Shown one piece after another: positions 44,616-56,211 of a stretch of 64,000 nucleotides of DNA (its first letter is position 1; each line of letters starts with the position of its first letter). Origin of the DNA: Diphasiastrum complanatum (taxonomy: Eukaryota; Streptophyta; Lycopodiopsida; Lycopodiales; Lycopodiaceae); NCBI GenBank assembly GCA_029204225.1, contig MU831567.1, positions 102,160 through 166,159 on the forward strand, in the 5' to 3' direction. The translations under genes and the position numbers were made by a program. The notes beneath the pieces are model-generated. The model saw only the letters and a program-made list of their open reading frames with translations. It ran no database searches and was not told the DNA's origin.

Positions 44616-45130
44616 GGTTAAAGGCATTCGTTAGATGCCTTCTTGATTTAACAATGCCAACCCGGGCAGAAGGGACAGAGTGTCGTTTTAGTAAAGGACT
44701 ACTCAGGGACGTCACTCTTGAACACACTTACATTCTACATGGATGCAAGCCAAGAACGCTCATTCATAGATCAGCATGCAAACCAATGAACGTTCTACAA
44801 ATTCTACAGCTACCTACACTTAAGATGGACTGAAATCAAAGCCTACACTACATTAACACTGAACTACCTTGCATAAATTGACAAAACAAGAAACAAGAAA
44901 CTAATCTACAGCATGTTAGAAGTCCAAGAATCAAGAAACCAACCAGCCTTTTGATTCTTGGACATCACAAGAACATCAAGAACTGGATTGTACAGAGATA
45001 TGCAAGAATCACACCACAGATCCAGTCTATTTAGTTTGTCTTATTGCTATATGTGGTTGACATTCTCAAAATTGGAGAGCTCCCAGCAACTTCATAACTT
45101 GCACGCTTAAGTGCTTTCCTCATGTCTCTT
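44616..45130. other. LTR continuation or 3' untranslated part of B
   Basis: No coding sequence is seen. The stretch lies between the left terminal repeat and the conserved post-gag region. Confidence 0.4.
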
Positions 45131-45137
45131 TGTTTAG

Positions 45138-46940
45138 TCACTTGTATCTGCCATTGAAGGTTCCATCTTTGGTTTCTTGGCATATTCCATCTTTGGTCTG
45201 TATCATCCATTTGCCTCTGGGTGTTTCCGTGGTTCTCTCAGTTGGAGTTGCAGTCTCAAGGAAAACCTTTGATCTGCAGGTTGCACAAACTTTGATTATC
45301 AGTCTCAAGGGGATGGATTCATCAAAAACTGGTGGTAGAAACAGATTTGGATGGACGGTTTGATAACGGTTAGGAAACATGATAAAGGATTGGTGAAAGG
45401 ATGAAGGAACAGATAGTTCTACAGCTGCAGCCTTGGACCCTTGCAATGCCGAGCTTTGACCACCACTTGCTAGGTGAGGAGCTTGCTTTATTTGTAGGTT
45501 CACGGATGTCTTCATCTTTCATTTTCTGCAGCTCTTTCTTTTGATCCATTACTTTTGGATCTCTTTGGGTTTCATAAGAGGGGATTCAACTATCATCACT
45601 CTAGAGAGTTTCTTTTGATCAAGATCGATCGATCTAACTCATCTGTTGCTTAAGTTTTGTCCTTTCCTCCTCAGCTTTCTGGATCTTTCTTTTTATTTCT
45701 TCTAGCTACTTCGCTTGCTTTTGTAGGTCTTTTTCGGCGGAACAACCAATATAGGTGGTAGTTGGTCTCCACAAGACACTTGCAATGATATATCAACTGC
45801 TTCGGTAAGACTATCAAAAACTGGAAATTTCTCAGAAGAACAGTAAACTGATAATAAACAAACAGATGGAAGGGAAGGTGGTGGTAACAACGGTAGATGG
45901 TGTGGACGATAGACATGAGAATGGGTGCAAAAGTATGGGAAGAGGTTGGTTGAAGAAGGAGACTGATTTTTCAATGCTTATGTTTCCCTTTCTGAAGGAT
46001 CTTCGTCATGACTGGGGTACTTCTTCTGATCGAGTCGCTTTGGATTGCCCATCTATCTTCTTAGCCTTGTCATTGTTGACTTTGGGTTTGTGACCTTGGC
46101 TGTCGATCTTGCTGGTGCTGTTGCTAGCAGCGTAATTGCCCCAGTGGATCCGAGCGAATCCACTCTCTCCCCCCCAAAATCTATTGGTGGGGATGTTGTT
46201 GCTGGTGACTATTCATGCTCAAGATCGGACCAGCGTGTGGAACACGTAGTTAAAACTCGTTGAACATGTGACTGGACTAATTGAGATGCAAGAATCAACT
46301 CTAACTTGTCATGGATTTCTCATAGTTTTCAAAAATTTGAAAGTGCTGTACATGGTAATCTGAAGATGGATAGATGAATGAAAATGTGTTCTGGAGATGC
46401 TCTACAGAAGACTCTTGTGCAGTAGCTATTTCTCATGCAAAAATCAGTCACACAAAATAGGTGAAGAGAAACAAGGAAATAAACAAACATTATAGATAGT
46501 GAAAACTGTATAGCACTTGTCGAACAAAACTTGCATTCATCAACATTGATAATGTACCTTGATAGTTGCAATATTGCAGTTGTTTTGTAGAGTAATGTGA
46601 CTTACTCTGACATGCCCTTGTCAAAACAAGACAAGGTTGGTGACACTAAAATCTATGATCATGGATAACAGATGTTGTAAGATATAGCGTGAGATGCAGG
46701 TATGGGTGAGGTACTATGTCTTGAGGACCTCTTTGAACAAGAGATTCAGAACCGAATCTCTATCTGGATTTCCGAGAAATATTGTGTATTGGCACATTGG
46801 AAATCTGATCAGCATGTGGAAAGACAAATAGATTTGAGGTTGTAGAAGGGGAGAAAAACTGTCAATTCCTTGTGGAGGTTGCTCTTGGTTGGACATTGTA
46901 GCAGATGACGGAATATCGGTTTTACTTTCTTTCGACAAGG
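45138..46940 (-). pseudogene. Conserved post-gag region of element B
   Basis: Frame 45138-45515 (125 codons) contains APHLASGGQSSALQGSKA, VELSVPSSFHQSFIMFP and YQTVHPNLFLPP, matching element A near 10580-10740. Frames 45671-46060 contain LTEAVDISLQVSCGDQLPP and KNQSPSSTNLF, with SERETQAL upstream. Frame 46714-46938 contains LIRFPMCQYTIFLGNPDRDS. The same frames are conserved in A. No known domain or protease DSG motif is present. Confidence 0.55.
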
Positions 46941-47077
46941 ACTCATTTCAGATTGTCTTTTTGCATTATGGTACTCGCTTATTGGACGGTGATGTAGAAG
47001 TTTACAAGAAACTTCTCAATCAAGCATCAAGTTTAACTGTTGGTTGCTATGGTGCTCATGTTGTTGTCGTGAAGATC

Positions 47078-48360
47078 CTATTGTGATTCATAACTGACGT
47101 GACGGGAAGGTAGGATCTTAGCATGTTGCTTTGGACAGTCTTTGAAACTGTGTTTGCTTATACAGTCGGGACACTCAGGATGGTACTTGGTCTTGACTGA
47201 ACAATCAACCATGAAGTGGTCAGTTTCACCACATATGAAACATCTGGTGTCCAGTGGCCCTTGTATAACTGCGTAGCCATCTTGTATGGCTAGTGGTTCT
47301 GGACTTGCTGGTGGATATTCATGATAAGGCAAGGCATTTCCAGATTGTGATGGGTGTTCTTCATATTGTTGAGCTGTATGTGCTTGATTGAATAGGTCGA
47401 TATGAAGGACAAGCATCAACAGGATGCGTAGCCCGACAGTGTGGGCACCATATTGTTTTTCATCTATAAGGTACTTGTGCAGGGTTTGACTGACCAAGCA
47501 TACTGCTTTGGATAGACTTTAGGGTAGCTTGAAACTCATTAGTGAGTTTCCATTTGAAGTTGGTGTTGCTTATTAAGCAACGCCAACTGTGATTTCCAAA
47601 GTTGATCTCGGGTGTCCTCGATCAGCTTCGACTCATGGACAGGAGCATGTGGTGCGTGCCTTTCCCTAGATTTGTCAATATCTGATCCTTCATCTTCTTC
47701 CTTAATGGCATCAGACATAGCTAACTTTAGGCTCGTATATTCATCATTGGATTTAAGCTCGCATCTAATCCATCTTGGAAGGTCGACTAAGAACCAGATG
47801 ATGAGCATCTATTTAGAGGGCTGTTCTTGTACTTGACGTTTGAGACGTTTGAAACGCTCAATATAGTCTCATACTCGTTCGTCTTTTGTCATTTTGATAT
47901 TACTTAGCTTGACAAAAGGGATTTCTATAAAGGGAAATGGCTTGAAGCGTTTGATAAAGGCCTGCTTCAAGAGTGATCAGTCACGTTTATCTTCATGATC
48001 AAGGTTAAAAAACCATTCTCATGTTCGATCGATCATGGTCATCAAGAAGAGTTGAATCATGGCGTCGGGTGATGTCTCGCGATATACATCACATGCATTC
48101 TCAAAGATTTGCAAAAATCTTTGAGGGTCCAAACTACTGTCAAACTTTGGTAGATCTAGTTTGGGTGTACGTCTCTCATGATGAGCACTGTGGGTAGCAG
48201 AGACTCCATTAAGGTTGGTTCTGGCCTATGAGGGGTCAACAGCATAAAAACGGGGTTGTGCGCATGAAGACTCGGCTCTATCAGGTTCTTGTCCATTGAA
48301 TGGATTTGTGGATGGCTCTTGGAGTTCGGCTCTCATTCGGTAGAACCTAGTCTGGTCTGT
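47078..48360 (-). pseudogene. Gag of element B
   Basis: The minus-strand frames parallel element A: DLPKFD-type N-terminus near 48150, a broken Retrotrans_gag core (47900-48070), MLIIWFLVDLPRWIRCELKS in 47539-47808, then zinc modules in 47078-47497 with CFICGETDHFMVDC and CPDCISKHSFKDC. The HCRATHPVDACPS equivalent is at about 47400-47460 in another frame. Confidence 0.8.
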
Positions 48361-48439
48361 TCAACTTCAAGGGACCTGATTTCATATGGATAATCGTCTG
48401 GGACTTGAGGATCGTTTTATTGCTCCATTGGGTACTGGA

Positions 48440-49030
48440 GTATGAGTTGATGGTGTTTTGGGATTTTATAGGGTTTTTGGTGTTTTCGATTTTTTAGGTT
48501 TTTTGGTGTTTTTTGGATTTTTTAGGATGTTGAAGGAAGTGAAGGTGGAGACTCAGTATAAAAAGGGCTTTCTATTGGTTGAGAGTTTATTGAGGTCTCC
48601 AGTTGAGATCTGAAGCTGGTGCTTCGGTTGAGATTTCACAGAGAGCTCCGGTTGAAAATTGACAAAGGCCTCTAGTTGAGATTCTACAGAGATCTCCGGT
48701 TGAGATTTGAAGCGTGAGCTCCGGTTAAGCTGTGAGTTGGAGCTCCGGTTGACATTCGAAGCTTGGGCTCTGGTTAAGATTTCCGCTTGCGGAACGGGAG
48801 GAGCGTGAGCTTGAATAGAATTGAATCTAGGTCTATGAGTGTGTTTGTTGACAAGTGATTGGCGAGACTAACAGCTCGTGGATTTGGGAATGATGTAGCC
48901 AACGATGTGGCTCTGGTCAGTGTGTAGAAATTCAGATTTGTTTAAAGAATTGGAATGTTGTTGCAGGGATCTGACCGTGGACAAGGTTGCGGGATTCTGA
49001 TGTAGAAGGTGTTGGAGTTCAATGGGCAAC
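48440..49030 (-). repeat. Leader of element B: CTCCGGTTGAGAT repeats
   Basis: From 48580 to 48790 an imperfect unit of about 28-33 bases carrying CTCCGGTTGAGATTTGA recurs seven to eight times. This is the same position and general form as the leader repeats of A (15540-15665) and C (52970-53470), with a different unit sequence. Confidence 0.7.
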
Positions 49031-49236
49031 GATGTCAAATGTTGACAGATCCCCTGCTCCAGAGGACCTGTTGTTTACTCGTTTCTGATTCTTTCTACTT
49101 CTTCATAACCGTTTCTCCTTGCAGCCCTTGCAACATCTCCTTGCAGTCGTGCCTCTGGGGGCCTGGAAAACCCTCATCGGCTGGGGAGCACGGGGTGGTT
49201 GAGACGACTCTCAGGATTGGAAGCGGTATCCTTCAA

Positions 49237-50130
49237 TCACTCACGTAAGGACAGTGTGGGCCCTTTCCCTGTAGGGCTTCTTGGCGAGACCAATCCCCCG
49301 TCAAAAATTTCCCCTGATATTTTGTGTGTGTTCTGAATTTTGTGGTCCATGGGGCTAGGTAGGAGGGTATCTTTATATAGATTTTTTATCCGCTCCCCAC
49401 ATTTTTGTCCTAAACAACCATCATTTTGGTAATAACTGTAGATCATGTTTGGACAATCCCGACTAAGATGAGTCCCTTGACAATGTTGACAACTTGGTAA
49501 AGTAGGTATGTCTAATGTGATTTGTTGTCGGCATTTTTTTATGTCTGAAGCAAGTGTAGAGATTATTTTGTTCATAGTACCCAGATAATCAACATTTCTT
49601 TCACGTCATCCAAGCCTGATTTGGGTCTCATATCCTCATGCCTTATGTCCATTGGTATATGGTTGATTTGGGAAACTGGTTGGACTGGCAGTCTATCTGA
49701 ACTTCTTTGCGGATAGCTGACGGACCTGTCCTTTGCAGCTTGATGATGTTCAACATAAGCATAGTAGGGATGCTTTCCTACAACTAGACTGGTTTTCCAC
49801 ATGTTGTTATTGTGGTTTGAACTACTCATGATAGGCTTATGATGGCCGAACTCAGTTAGGAAAAGTCTATGGAAAGTATCGATGTCGTTGATGGTCCCTT
49901 GTTGCAAGCTATGATACCAACGTCTGGCAGCCCCGGTCAAGGTAGTTGTGAAAAACATCATCTCATGATGTGGGTCCATTATGTGGTTTATGAAGCATAT
50001 TGTCCAAAAAGCATCAATGTGTTCCTTGGCACTCTCGGAGCCCATGGAACTCTGGTGTAGATCTGCTTAGTGTGGGTAGTGCGCCCACGGTCGGGGGCAC
50101 CACGATTGGTTCTGTGGGACGTCTTGCCAT
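49237..50130 (-). pseudogene. Gypsy-type gag relic E
   Basis: The frame begins MARRPTEPIVVPPTVGALPT at 50130. After a frameshift near 50045, frame 49572-50045 has the Retrotrans_gag core (EHIDAFWTICFINHIMDPHH, TTTLTGAARRWYHSLQQGTI, FHRLFLTEFGHH). Frame 49237-49575 follows with a short zinc knuckle CQHCQGTHLSRDC (CX2CX3HX4C). It belongs to a gag family related to A/B but clearly distinct in its core. Confidence 0.82.
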
Positions 50131-50299
50131 GGTACTACTGGAGTGATTCCGAAGGAAGTACCCTAATTGGTCTTGCACAATCGATCTATCCTACCGCATC
50201 TTAGCTATTCTTATAGGCCTAATCCTACTATCTACTAAGTTGAATCTCTTCTTATCAAAGCTTGGATGGGTCCAATCCCGGTTGTGTATCCCTTGTGCA

Positions 50300-50560
50300 T
50301 TTCCAACAACATTCTTCAAGGCGGCCATGCTTCCTACAATGGTGGGACAATTCTTGTTCCAATGGTTCCCCTAGAAGAACCGACAAACCAGCCTAGTGGG
50401 TGTAGATGACCTTTGGTTGACTAAGTTCAACTGGCATTTAAATTGTCCTATTTCTGCAGCCAGGGCTAATACCCTCTCAATGACTTGGTCGAAAAAGCCA
50501 GAACTTCTGATCAAAGCTGATCAAGTGTCGAGAAGGAAGTACATAAGCTTCATGTAGCTG
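50300..50560 (-). pseudogene. Second gag zinc-knuckle fragment
   Basis: The minus strand reads FDQVIERVLALAAEIGQFKC and QLNLVNQRSSTPTRLVCRFF, a stop, then GNHWNKNCPTIVG. This resembles a gag zinc knuckle with one Cys lost to the stop. The order relative to relic E suggests a tandem or nested copy. Confidence 0.55.
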
Positions 50561-50619
50561 CTTTTGCTTTTTGGGCTTTATCATGCATTGTTTGCATGCA
50601 CCCGTCTTAGGAATTTAAT

Positions 50620-50890
50620 GCATGTTAGTTGGCCCTCAATTAAATTTACAATCTTTAAAGTTTAGACAACCACCAAAGACTATCCTATCCTTTAACATTA
50701 ACTTTTCACCAATTTTCACCAAACTCAATACTCCATTGACCGACCTCACCAATAGTATTGCCTTTGCAAGAAGCCACGGCCAAAAATTGAAAAAAAAAGA
50801 AAAAACAAGGGAGTCGACTCACTTTACAAAGGAAAATTTGAATTTAAGTTCAATATACATTTTATTCATGTAAGCTCATAAGTATCTCGC
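50620..50890. repeat. Dispersed repeat shared with 27104-27160
   Basis: CTCCATTGACCGACCTCACC and AGTATTGCCTTTGCAAG at 50728-50785 match 27104-27160. The wider stretch has no coding signal. Confidence 0.6.
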
Positions 50891-51040
50891 TCGCTCGCTC
50901 GATATGCGGTATGAAGTTCTCAAGAAAACACGTAGAGAATAGTCTCAATATAGGGTAATCTAGCTATATAATCACCAGCCTTGCTTTAGAGTTTCACTGC
51001 CAGTATTGATCGATCATTATATTACAGCTATGAAAGTAAG

Positions 51041-51107
51041 GGAGAAGGCCCCAGGGCGGGGGCACCTCACAACGTGGAAGGTCCCCCGCCCGTGGGCCTT
51101 CCCCTCC
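51041..51107. repeat. GC-rich hairpin, arms about 28 bp
   Basis: The left arm 51041-51067 (GAAGGCCCCAGGGCGGGGG core) pairs with 51079-51107 (CCCCCGCCCGTGGGCCTTC core) around an 11-base loop with a few mismatches. It shares the GGCCTTCCCC end with 22687-22786 and 63610-63620. Confidence 0.75.
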
Positions 51108-51119
51108 ATTAGTGCCAGC

Positions 51120-52068
51120 ATATATTTTTTAAATTTTTTTTTCTATTTTTAAAAAGTCGATTTCCGAAAATAGCAAATTTAGATTTTATTGACTTTCTAA
51201 AAATAGCAATTGAACATTACAAAAATGTAATGTGATTCTCAAACTTTTTAAAAATAACCAAAGTACCTTACAAATCTGTAAGATATTTATTGCTCATACT
51301 TTTCAAAAGTACGAAATTATGCCATTTACGAAACTTTCAAATACACTTGAAAAAAATGTGTAGGTATTTACGTGGGCCTTCCTATCTGTCCTGAAGTTGA
51401 ACAGACCATTCATTAATCATCCACGATCTCTTGTGATTACAACCGTGGTTTTCCTTTGCCTTTAAAACTCGGGACGTGGGCCGTAGGGTGGAGATTTCCA
51501 GCGACTTGCTGAAAGTGGAAGTGGGCGACAGAATTCGCCAGCTAGCATCACTGCCGGTTGACGATTGATCGTCAACGAATTGTTACAGGATACGCGCTTG
51601 CGTCCAATACATGTAAGTGGAGTTCTATCCTCACCCTTCCCTCTGCTACGAATACGATCCGTAAACGTCTCTGAAGATGAGGAAATGTTTAGGCTTTTAG
51701 GCCAGTGGCAAAGTTGAAAAAGTAATCTGTGATCAACGGGTCTTATCCGCTGAAAATTCACGTGCGCTGTAAAGTCTCCTGAAATAATGCACATCTAGAT
51801 CATTGGACGTAGCCATCATCGACTGTCTTAATTGATAGTCATCTTGAAGACTTGAGGAGTTTTACTCATAAAAAAAAGAAACGTTATAAAAAGAGGTTAT
51901 ATTGCTAATTTTCTTTTATCAAATAAATCTCCTTTGATCTATCCATCAGATCAGAACCAGCTATGGCACAATCATCTTGGTCATCTCCACATGAGCGTTG
52001 ACATTACTCATGTTCAGTACGTGGAATTTCACTCCATTCAGACCAGAGCCGCTATTTTTTTACGATTA
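51120..52068. other. Gene-free stretch with an unassigned 110-codon ORF
   Basis: The minus-strand ORF 51462-51794 has no recognisable domain. The rest is AT-rich. A decayed host gene cannot be excluded because the ORF region is richer in GC than its surroundings. Confidence 0.35.
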
Positions 52069-52296
52069 CTATTCGGATGACAGATTTAAATTTTCATTCA
52101 ACAAATAGTGAAGCTCATCAAACTCGTATGCATCTGTGAGATCAAGACTTGACAAGCTCGGATTTTTTGTATAGGTTGTTGCATTCATTGCAGGGCTTAA
52201 TATGATGTTGTTGTGACCTTGAAAACTGTATGATGTTTTTGTGTGTGCTCTCGTTTGCCTGCATGGTTGATTGACCAGCAGAGTCTGACAAAACAA
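52069..52296 (-). CDS. Unrecognised ORF, possibly a last exon
   Basis: The 75-codon frame ends SLSSLDLTDAYEFDELHYLL followed by NENLNLSSE and a stop. The acidic, Ser/Leu-rich end resembles activation-type tails of plant transcription factors, but no DNA-binding domain is in view. It may be chance. Confidence 0.25.
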   Translation of the reverse strand: MFCQTLLVNQPCRQTRAHTKTSYSFQGHNNIILSPAMNATTYTKNPSLSSLDLTDAYEFDELHYLLNENLNLSSE

Positions 52297-52299
52297 GTA

Positions 52300-52555
52300 A
52301 GTTTTAAGGAGTCTTTTTGACCTATGTGACTAATTGCAAGTATAAAACGATACAAAATCAGGTTAATCTACCGACGTCTGGATTCTATTCACTACAGGGC
52401 ATTATATCCCAACTCTAGCATTGGTTGTGCTAGATAACAATGAAATAGAGGAGCCTATGAGATCAACCTCAAAGGTTTGCAAGTTTAGTGTAATTATAAA
52501 TAGTTTGATTAACGTTTTGGTGTGTGTTGCCTTGGAACCTGAAAAGATTCGTTTG
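52300..52555. other. Gene-free spacer
   Basis: No coding signal or repeat is noticed. Confidence 0.4.
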
Positions 52556-52818
52556 CATTCTCAAAGACTTCAGAAAAATCAATGAGGGTCCACATTACCG
52601 TCGAACTTTGGTAATTTCAATTTGGGTGTTCGTTTATCGGATCTTGTGGTATGGTGAGCATGTCGAACAGGTTGATCGTCAGGGTTATCAAATTGATTAG
52701 GCCTCCATCTGTATGGCCCAGGATCTTGATTTACCTAAGATCTATGATGATAGGGCTTGTTCTCATCATTCGCATGATTGCTCTGTGCATCCATAACTTT
52801 TTCTCGTAGGTTGGCCAT
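52556..52818 (-). pseudogene. Gag N-terminus of copy C
   Basis: The minus-strand ATG at 52818 opens MANLREKVMDAQSNHANDEN and KPYHHRS, a stop, then VNQDPGPYRWRPNQFDNPDD. RTPKLKLPKFDGNVDPH follows, matching RTPKLDLPKFDGSSDPQ of element A. The rest of gag is missing. It is the third copy of the A/B family and defines its gag start. Confidence 0.75.
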
Positions 52819-52969
52819 GAGAACTGATTTGATTCAACTCTTTTTTGTTGTTGTGTTTTTTTGTTTTTTTTTTTTTGAAAATATTGGGTTGACAGTACCC
52901 TAGAATAGAATGAGGTTTTCAATAGGAAATCTATAAAAAATGGTCTATGGGATCTGAGCAAAAGCTCGT

Positions 52970-53470
52970 CGGATGCAACTATAGTGGCAGTGTCAGATGT
53001 AAATTCTGTGACAATTGGGTGGATCTGATGTCGGTTATAGTTTTCTGAGATGCAGTTGTCGGTTGCTTGTCAGATGCAGTCGTCGGATGCAACAATGTTG
53101 GATACAACAATGTCAGATGCAAGGTCGTCGGATGCACTTCGGATAGAAAATCGTTGGATGCAACATCGGACATAATGTAGTCGGATGGAATGTCGTCGGA
53201 TGCAACGTCAGATGGGATTTGTCGGATGCAATGTCGGATAGAATTTTTAAGACTGGTCACGGATGCACATCGGACGGAATGTTGTCGACCAGTCGTCGAA
53301 TGCAATTGTCGGACGTATAAGGTCGTCGGATGCAATCGTTGGACGTATAAGGTCGTCAGATGCAATCGTCGTACGTAGGTTGTCAGATGCAATCATCGGA
53401 CATGAGTTTTTTGTCTCGTCATTGGGTGCACATCGTCGGACATAATTTTTTAATTTGGGTTGTCGGGTGG
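52970..53470 (-). repeat. Leader of copy C: GTCGGATGCAA tandem repeats
   Basis: Units of 20-31 bases built on GTCGGATGCAAT and GTCGGACGTATAAG repeat some fifteen times, directly upstream of the gag ATG. The 137-codon minus-strand ORF here (52979-53392) consists only of translated repeats. Confidence 0.85.
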
Positions 53471-54620
53471 AAACATCGGTTCAACCAACTGTTCTTCCTC
53501 CCCTGAATAAAATGCGAGAAACGGTGGAGAGCAGTGGGGCAGTGGGTTTCTAGAACTGTTTGCGGTTGGGTGTTGATCGAATGAGGATCTCATAGAATAG
53601 ATTCAATGCATGCTAGTAGAGAAAGGATGAATGCAAGAACGCATGCAGGCAAGCAGAATCATAGAGAATTGAAAAATGGACTGTAAGACACAAATTTGTG
53701 AGTCGCGATTGAAGAAGATTATCAGTAGGAGCTACGCCAATGTTTCTGGAGATTCTGTTTATCATAGAATCCATTCGACAATGGGATCAACCACGAATGA
53801 CAACTTCTCGGATATCTCTGTAGTACAATGGTAGTGTAATGGCGATGTACCCCACTTGTCAATCGGCACATCTACGACCTGATCTCGATCCTAAGTGATA
53901 ATGGATGCTCAACTTGAATCTGGATTTATTAGGATTCGAATGTCTAGATTCTACAGTTTGTTTCAAATTGGAGTCTTGACATGTCCAAATTCTTATTTCC
54001 ACATCTTGTAGAGTGTGGATCTTGGAACTTCAGGAATACACGTGTCTTTAAGTTGTGTGTTTATAGTTTTGAAGATGTCACATTTTTGTATGTCGAGTGG
54101 GAGATGATGTTCGCAAAACAACACCATCTTTTGATTTATGCCATAGATGTGGTTGAGGCAACACGTGCTTTTCTAGAATCCCACGCATTACGGCTAGCCC
54201 TTTTGAAGAATGTCCACATTGCTTGAATGTGCTGATGTTTCCATAAAACTTGTACACAATGGGATAACGTGCCTCAGCAATTACTTGCCAAAACATTCTA
54301 TGGGTTATTCCAACAAATTTTGATATGCTTTTTTGCATACAGCTTTACCATCCAACGTAGGTTTGAAGCACAATTCAAGTTCTTCCAAAATATTAAACAT
54401 TGCGTTTGACATTTCTCGTCTATGAAAAATGCATTTGAACATCTGCAATAACTGATTATGCTTGTCAACTCCTCATTTTCTCTACACATCTACTCGCAAG
54501 TCTTCACATTCTTTGTAAGTGATTTGTCGAATGCACAACTTACTACAACATGGTTCTAGAAGATCGGAATTCTATAAAATTCGATTTCAATGAACATGAT
54601 TACACAAGCAACCACCTCTT
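53471..54620. other. Unassigned stretch with weak minus-strand coding signal
   Basis: The first part (to about 53960) is probably leader or LTR of copy C. Minus-strand frames at 54078-54489 (VGITHRMFWQVIAEARYPIV; NILEELELCFKPTLDGKA in another frame) look protein-like but broken. I do not recognise a family. Confidence 0.35.
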
Positions 54621-54975
54621 TCCAAAAAAAATAAACCAACTGGAATGTCTCCTCTTGAATAGTCCATGTAGTGGTCACCCTGAAAAAAAATATAAGTACA
54701 CTTTATATTAGGATTTGCAATGTTATTGAAAATATAATCAGCGCAATTATGAAACTATTACAAAAGTATAATTAGCAAAATTATGAAACTGTACTTTCCG
54801 AAAAAATTAAACAAATGGGACATCTTCTCTTGAGCAGTCATTGTACTGGTCACCCTAAAAAAAAGTTATAAGTACACTTTATGTAAGAATTTGCAATGCT
54901 GTTGAAAGTATAATTAGAAAAATTATGAAATTGTAATAAAAGTATAATTAGCAAAATTATGAAACTATAACAAAA
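54621..54975. repeat. 174-bp tandem duplication
   Basis: The two units start near 54621 and 54795, both with GTCACCCT, TATAAGTACACTTTAT and AAAGTATAATTAGCAAAATT. They differ by scattered substitutions. Confidence 0.85.
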
Positions 54976-54984
54976 TTATAAAAC

Positions 54985-55200
54985 CTTAGCCCTCAACTCT
55001 TGGCCCTTAGCTCTTGGCCCTTAGCCGGTGGCCCTCAGCCTATAGCCGTTGGCCCTTGCCCCTAGGCCCTTAACCCTCAGCCCTTAGCCTTAGCACTTCG
55101 CCCTTAACCCCTTAGCCCTTGGCCCATGCCCCTAGGCCCTTAGCCCTGGGCCCTTACCCTTAGCACTTGGCTCTTAACCCTTAGCCCTTACCCCTCGGCA
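54985..55200. repeat. Minisatellite of CCCTTAGC / CCCTTGGC words
   Basis: About 25 imperfect 7-9-base units such as CCCTTAGC, CCCTTGGC and CCCTCAGC run for 210 bases. It differs from the plant telomere repeat CCCTAAA. Confidence 0.88.
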
Positions 55201-56205
55201 AAACGAAGAACGTGAGATTTATTTAGGTTTTGCCAGTAGACTCTAATGAGGAAGATGGGTCGTCAACTTCTTCAGCTGAAGAAAGTCTTGATAATATTTC
55301 AAGCACCGAGTTGGGAGGACTTAGTGAGAATTTTTTGGAATTTGAATTGTAAAAAATTATCTTCAATGTTTTCAGAATTTGTGGATTTATTGTAGCTGGC
55401 TTCAAATGTATTCTACAAGTTATTTTCATGAAAGTAGATTTAGACTATGAAAACACCATAAATGTCTGTGCATTTTGCTTATTTTGGAGATTTTTAATTT
55501 TTAAGGTTTTATTAAAATTCTATTTTTTTTGAGACATTTTACAAGGTTTTTTGTTTGCTAAGAGCATATTGTTTGCAATAAAAATTTGTGGTTTTCGGAA
55601 AAAATTTCATGAAAAAACATGTTTTAGGCAAAAATAAAAAAATAAAAAAATAGTTACCTGTTTTAGGATTTTGTTCCATTTCAAAAGATTTCATGTTAAT
55701 TATTGATGTGAGAGGGTAGGTATAAGGTAAATAAACCAAATAAATGTCTAAATGGCAATGGCAAAAAGTAAAAGAAAAGTCTATTCGTAAGTCAAGGCAT
55801 GACCCCAACCTCATCTGGATGATGGAGAAAGATGGACCATCAAGATGAATAAACCACATGCCACATTTTAATCATATTTCGTTGGATGAAGACGGGTCTC
55901 TAGGTGCATCAAGAAGGTAGAGATTAGAAATGTACTCCAAGTGAGATAGCTATATTGGGTCCCTTGTGCATCCACTATACTTGCACAAGAGTGATATATA
56001 ACCTATAACTTTTTGACCTTGCCTTGAAAAGGCAACAATAGCTTCATCAATGAAAAAGTTAACATTAAAGGAGGAGCCTAAAATTTTTAATCATCATCTT
56101 ACTTTATAAGTACTCATAAATGAGCATAAATATAATCCGACAATTTTTTCTTTATTGTATTACTTTTGGGTTGAATTCATTGTGCTTGAGTGGGCAACAA
56201 CAACA
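55201..56205. other. Gene-free AT-rich stretch
   Basis: The ORFs at 55223-55429 and 55539-55859 (minus) are AT-rich and without domains. No other structure is seen. Confidence 0.4.
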
Positions 56206-56211
56206 TGGGCC

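Larger units (their letters stand above)
44527..49122 (-). mobile_element. Gag-only retroelement B
   Basis: An 85-90-bp direct repeat flanks it: TGTTGACAGAT and CTCGTTTCTGATTC at 44527-44615 and again at 49039-49122. The inner region aligns with element A. Order on the minus strand: right terminal repeat, leader with tandem repeats (48440-49030), gag (48360-47078), conserved post-gag region (46940-45138), left terminal repeat. No protease, RT, RNase H or integrase is seen. The right repeat appears cut by the adjoining relic E, so the true LTR may be longer. Confidence 0.75.

Noticed and set aside
52979-53392. 137-codon minus-strand ORF
   Set aside because: It is translated entirely from GTCGGATGCAA-type tandem repeats and has no independent coding signal.
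54985-55200. Interstitial telomere
   Set aside because: The unit is CCCTTAGC/CCCTTGGC rather than CCCTAAA, and spacing is irregular.
55539-55859. 106-codon minus-strand ORF with possible membrane segments
   Set aside because: Phe/Tyr-rich composition is expected from AT-rich DNA, and no homology is recognised.
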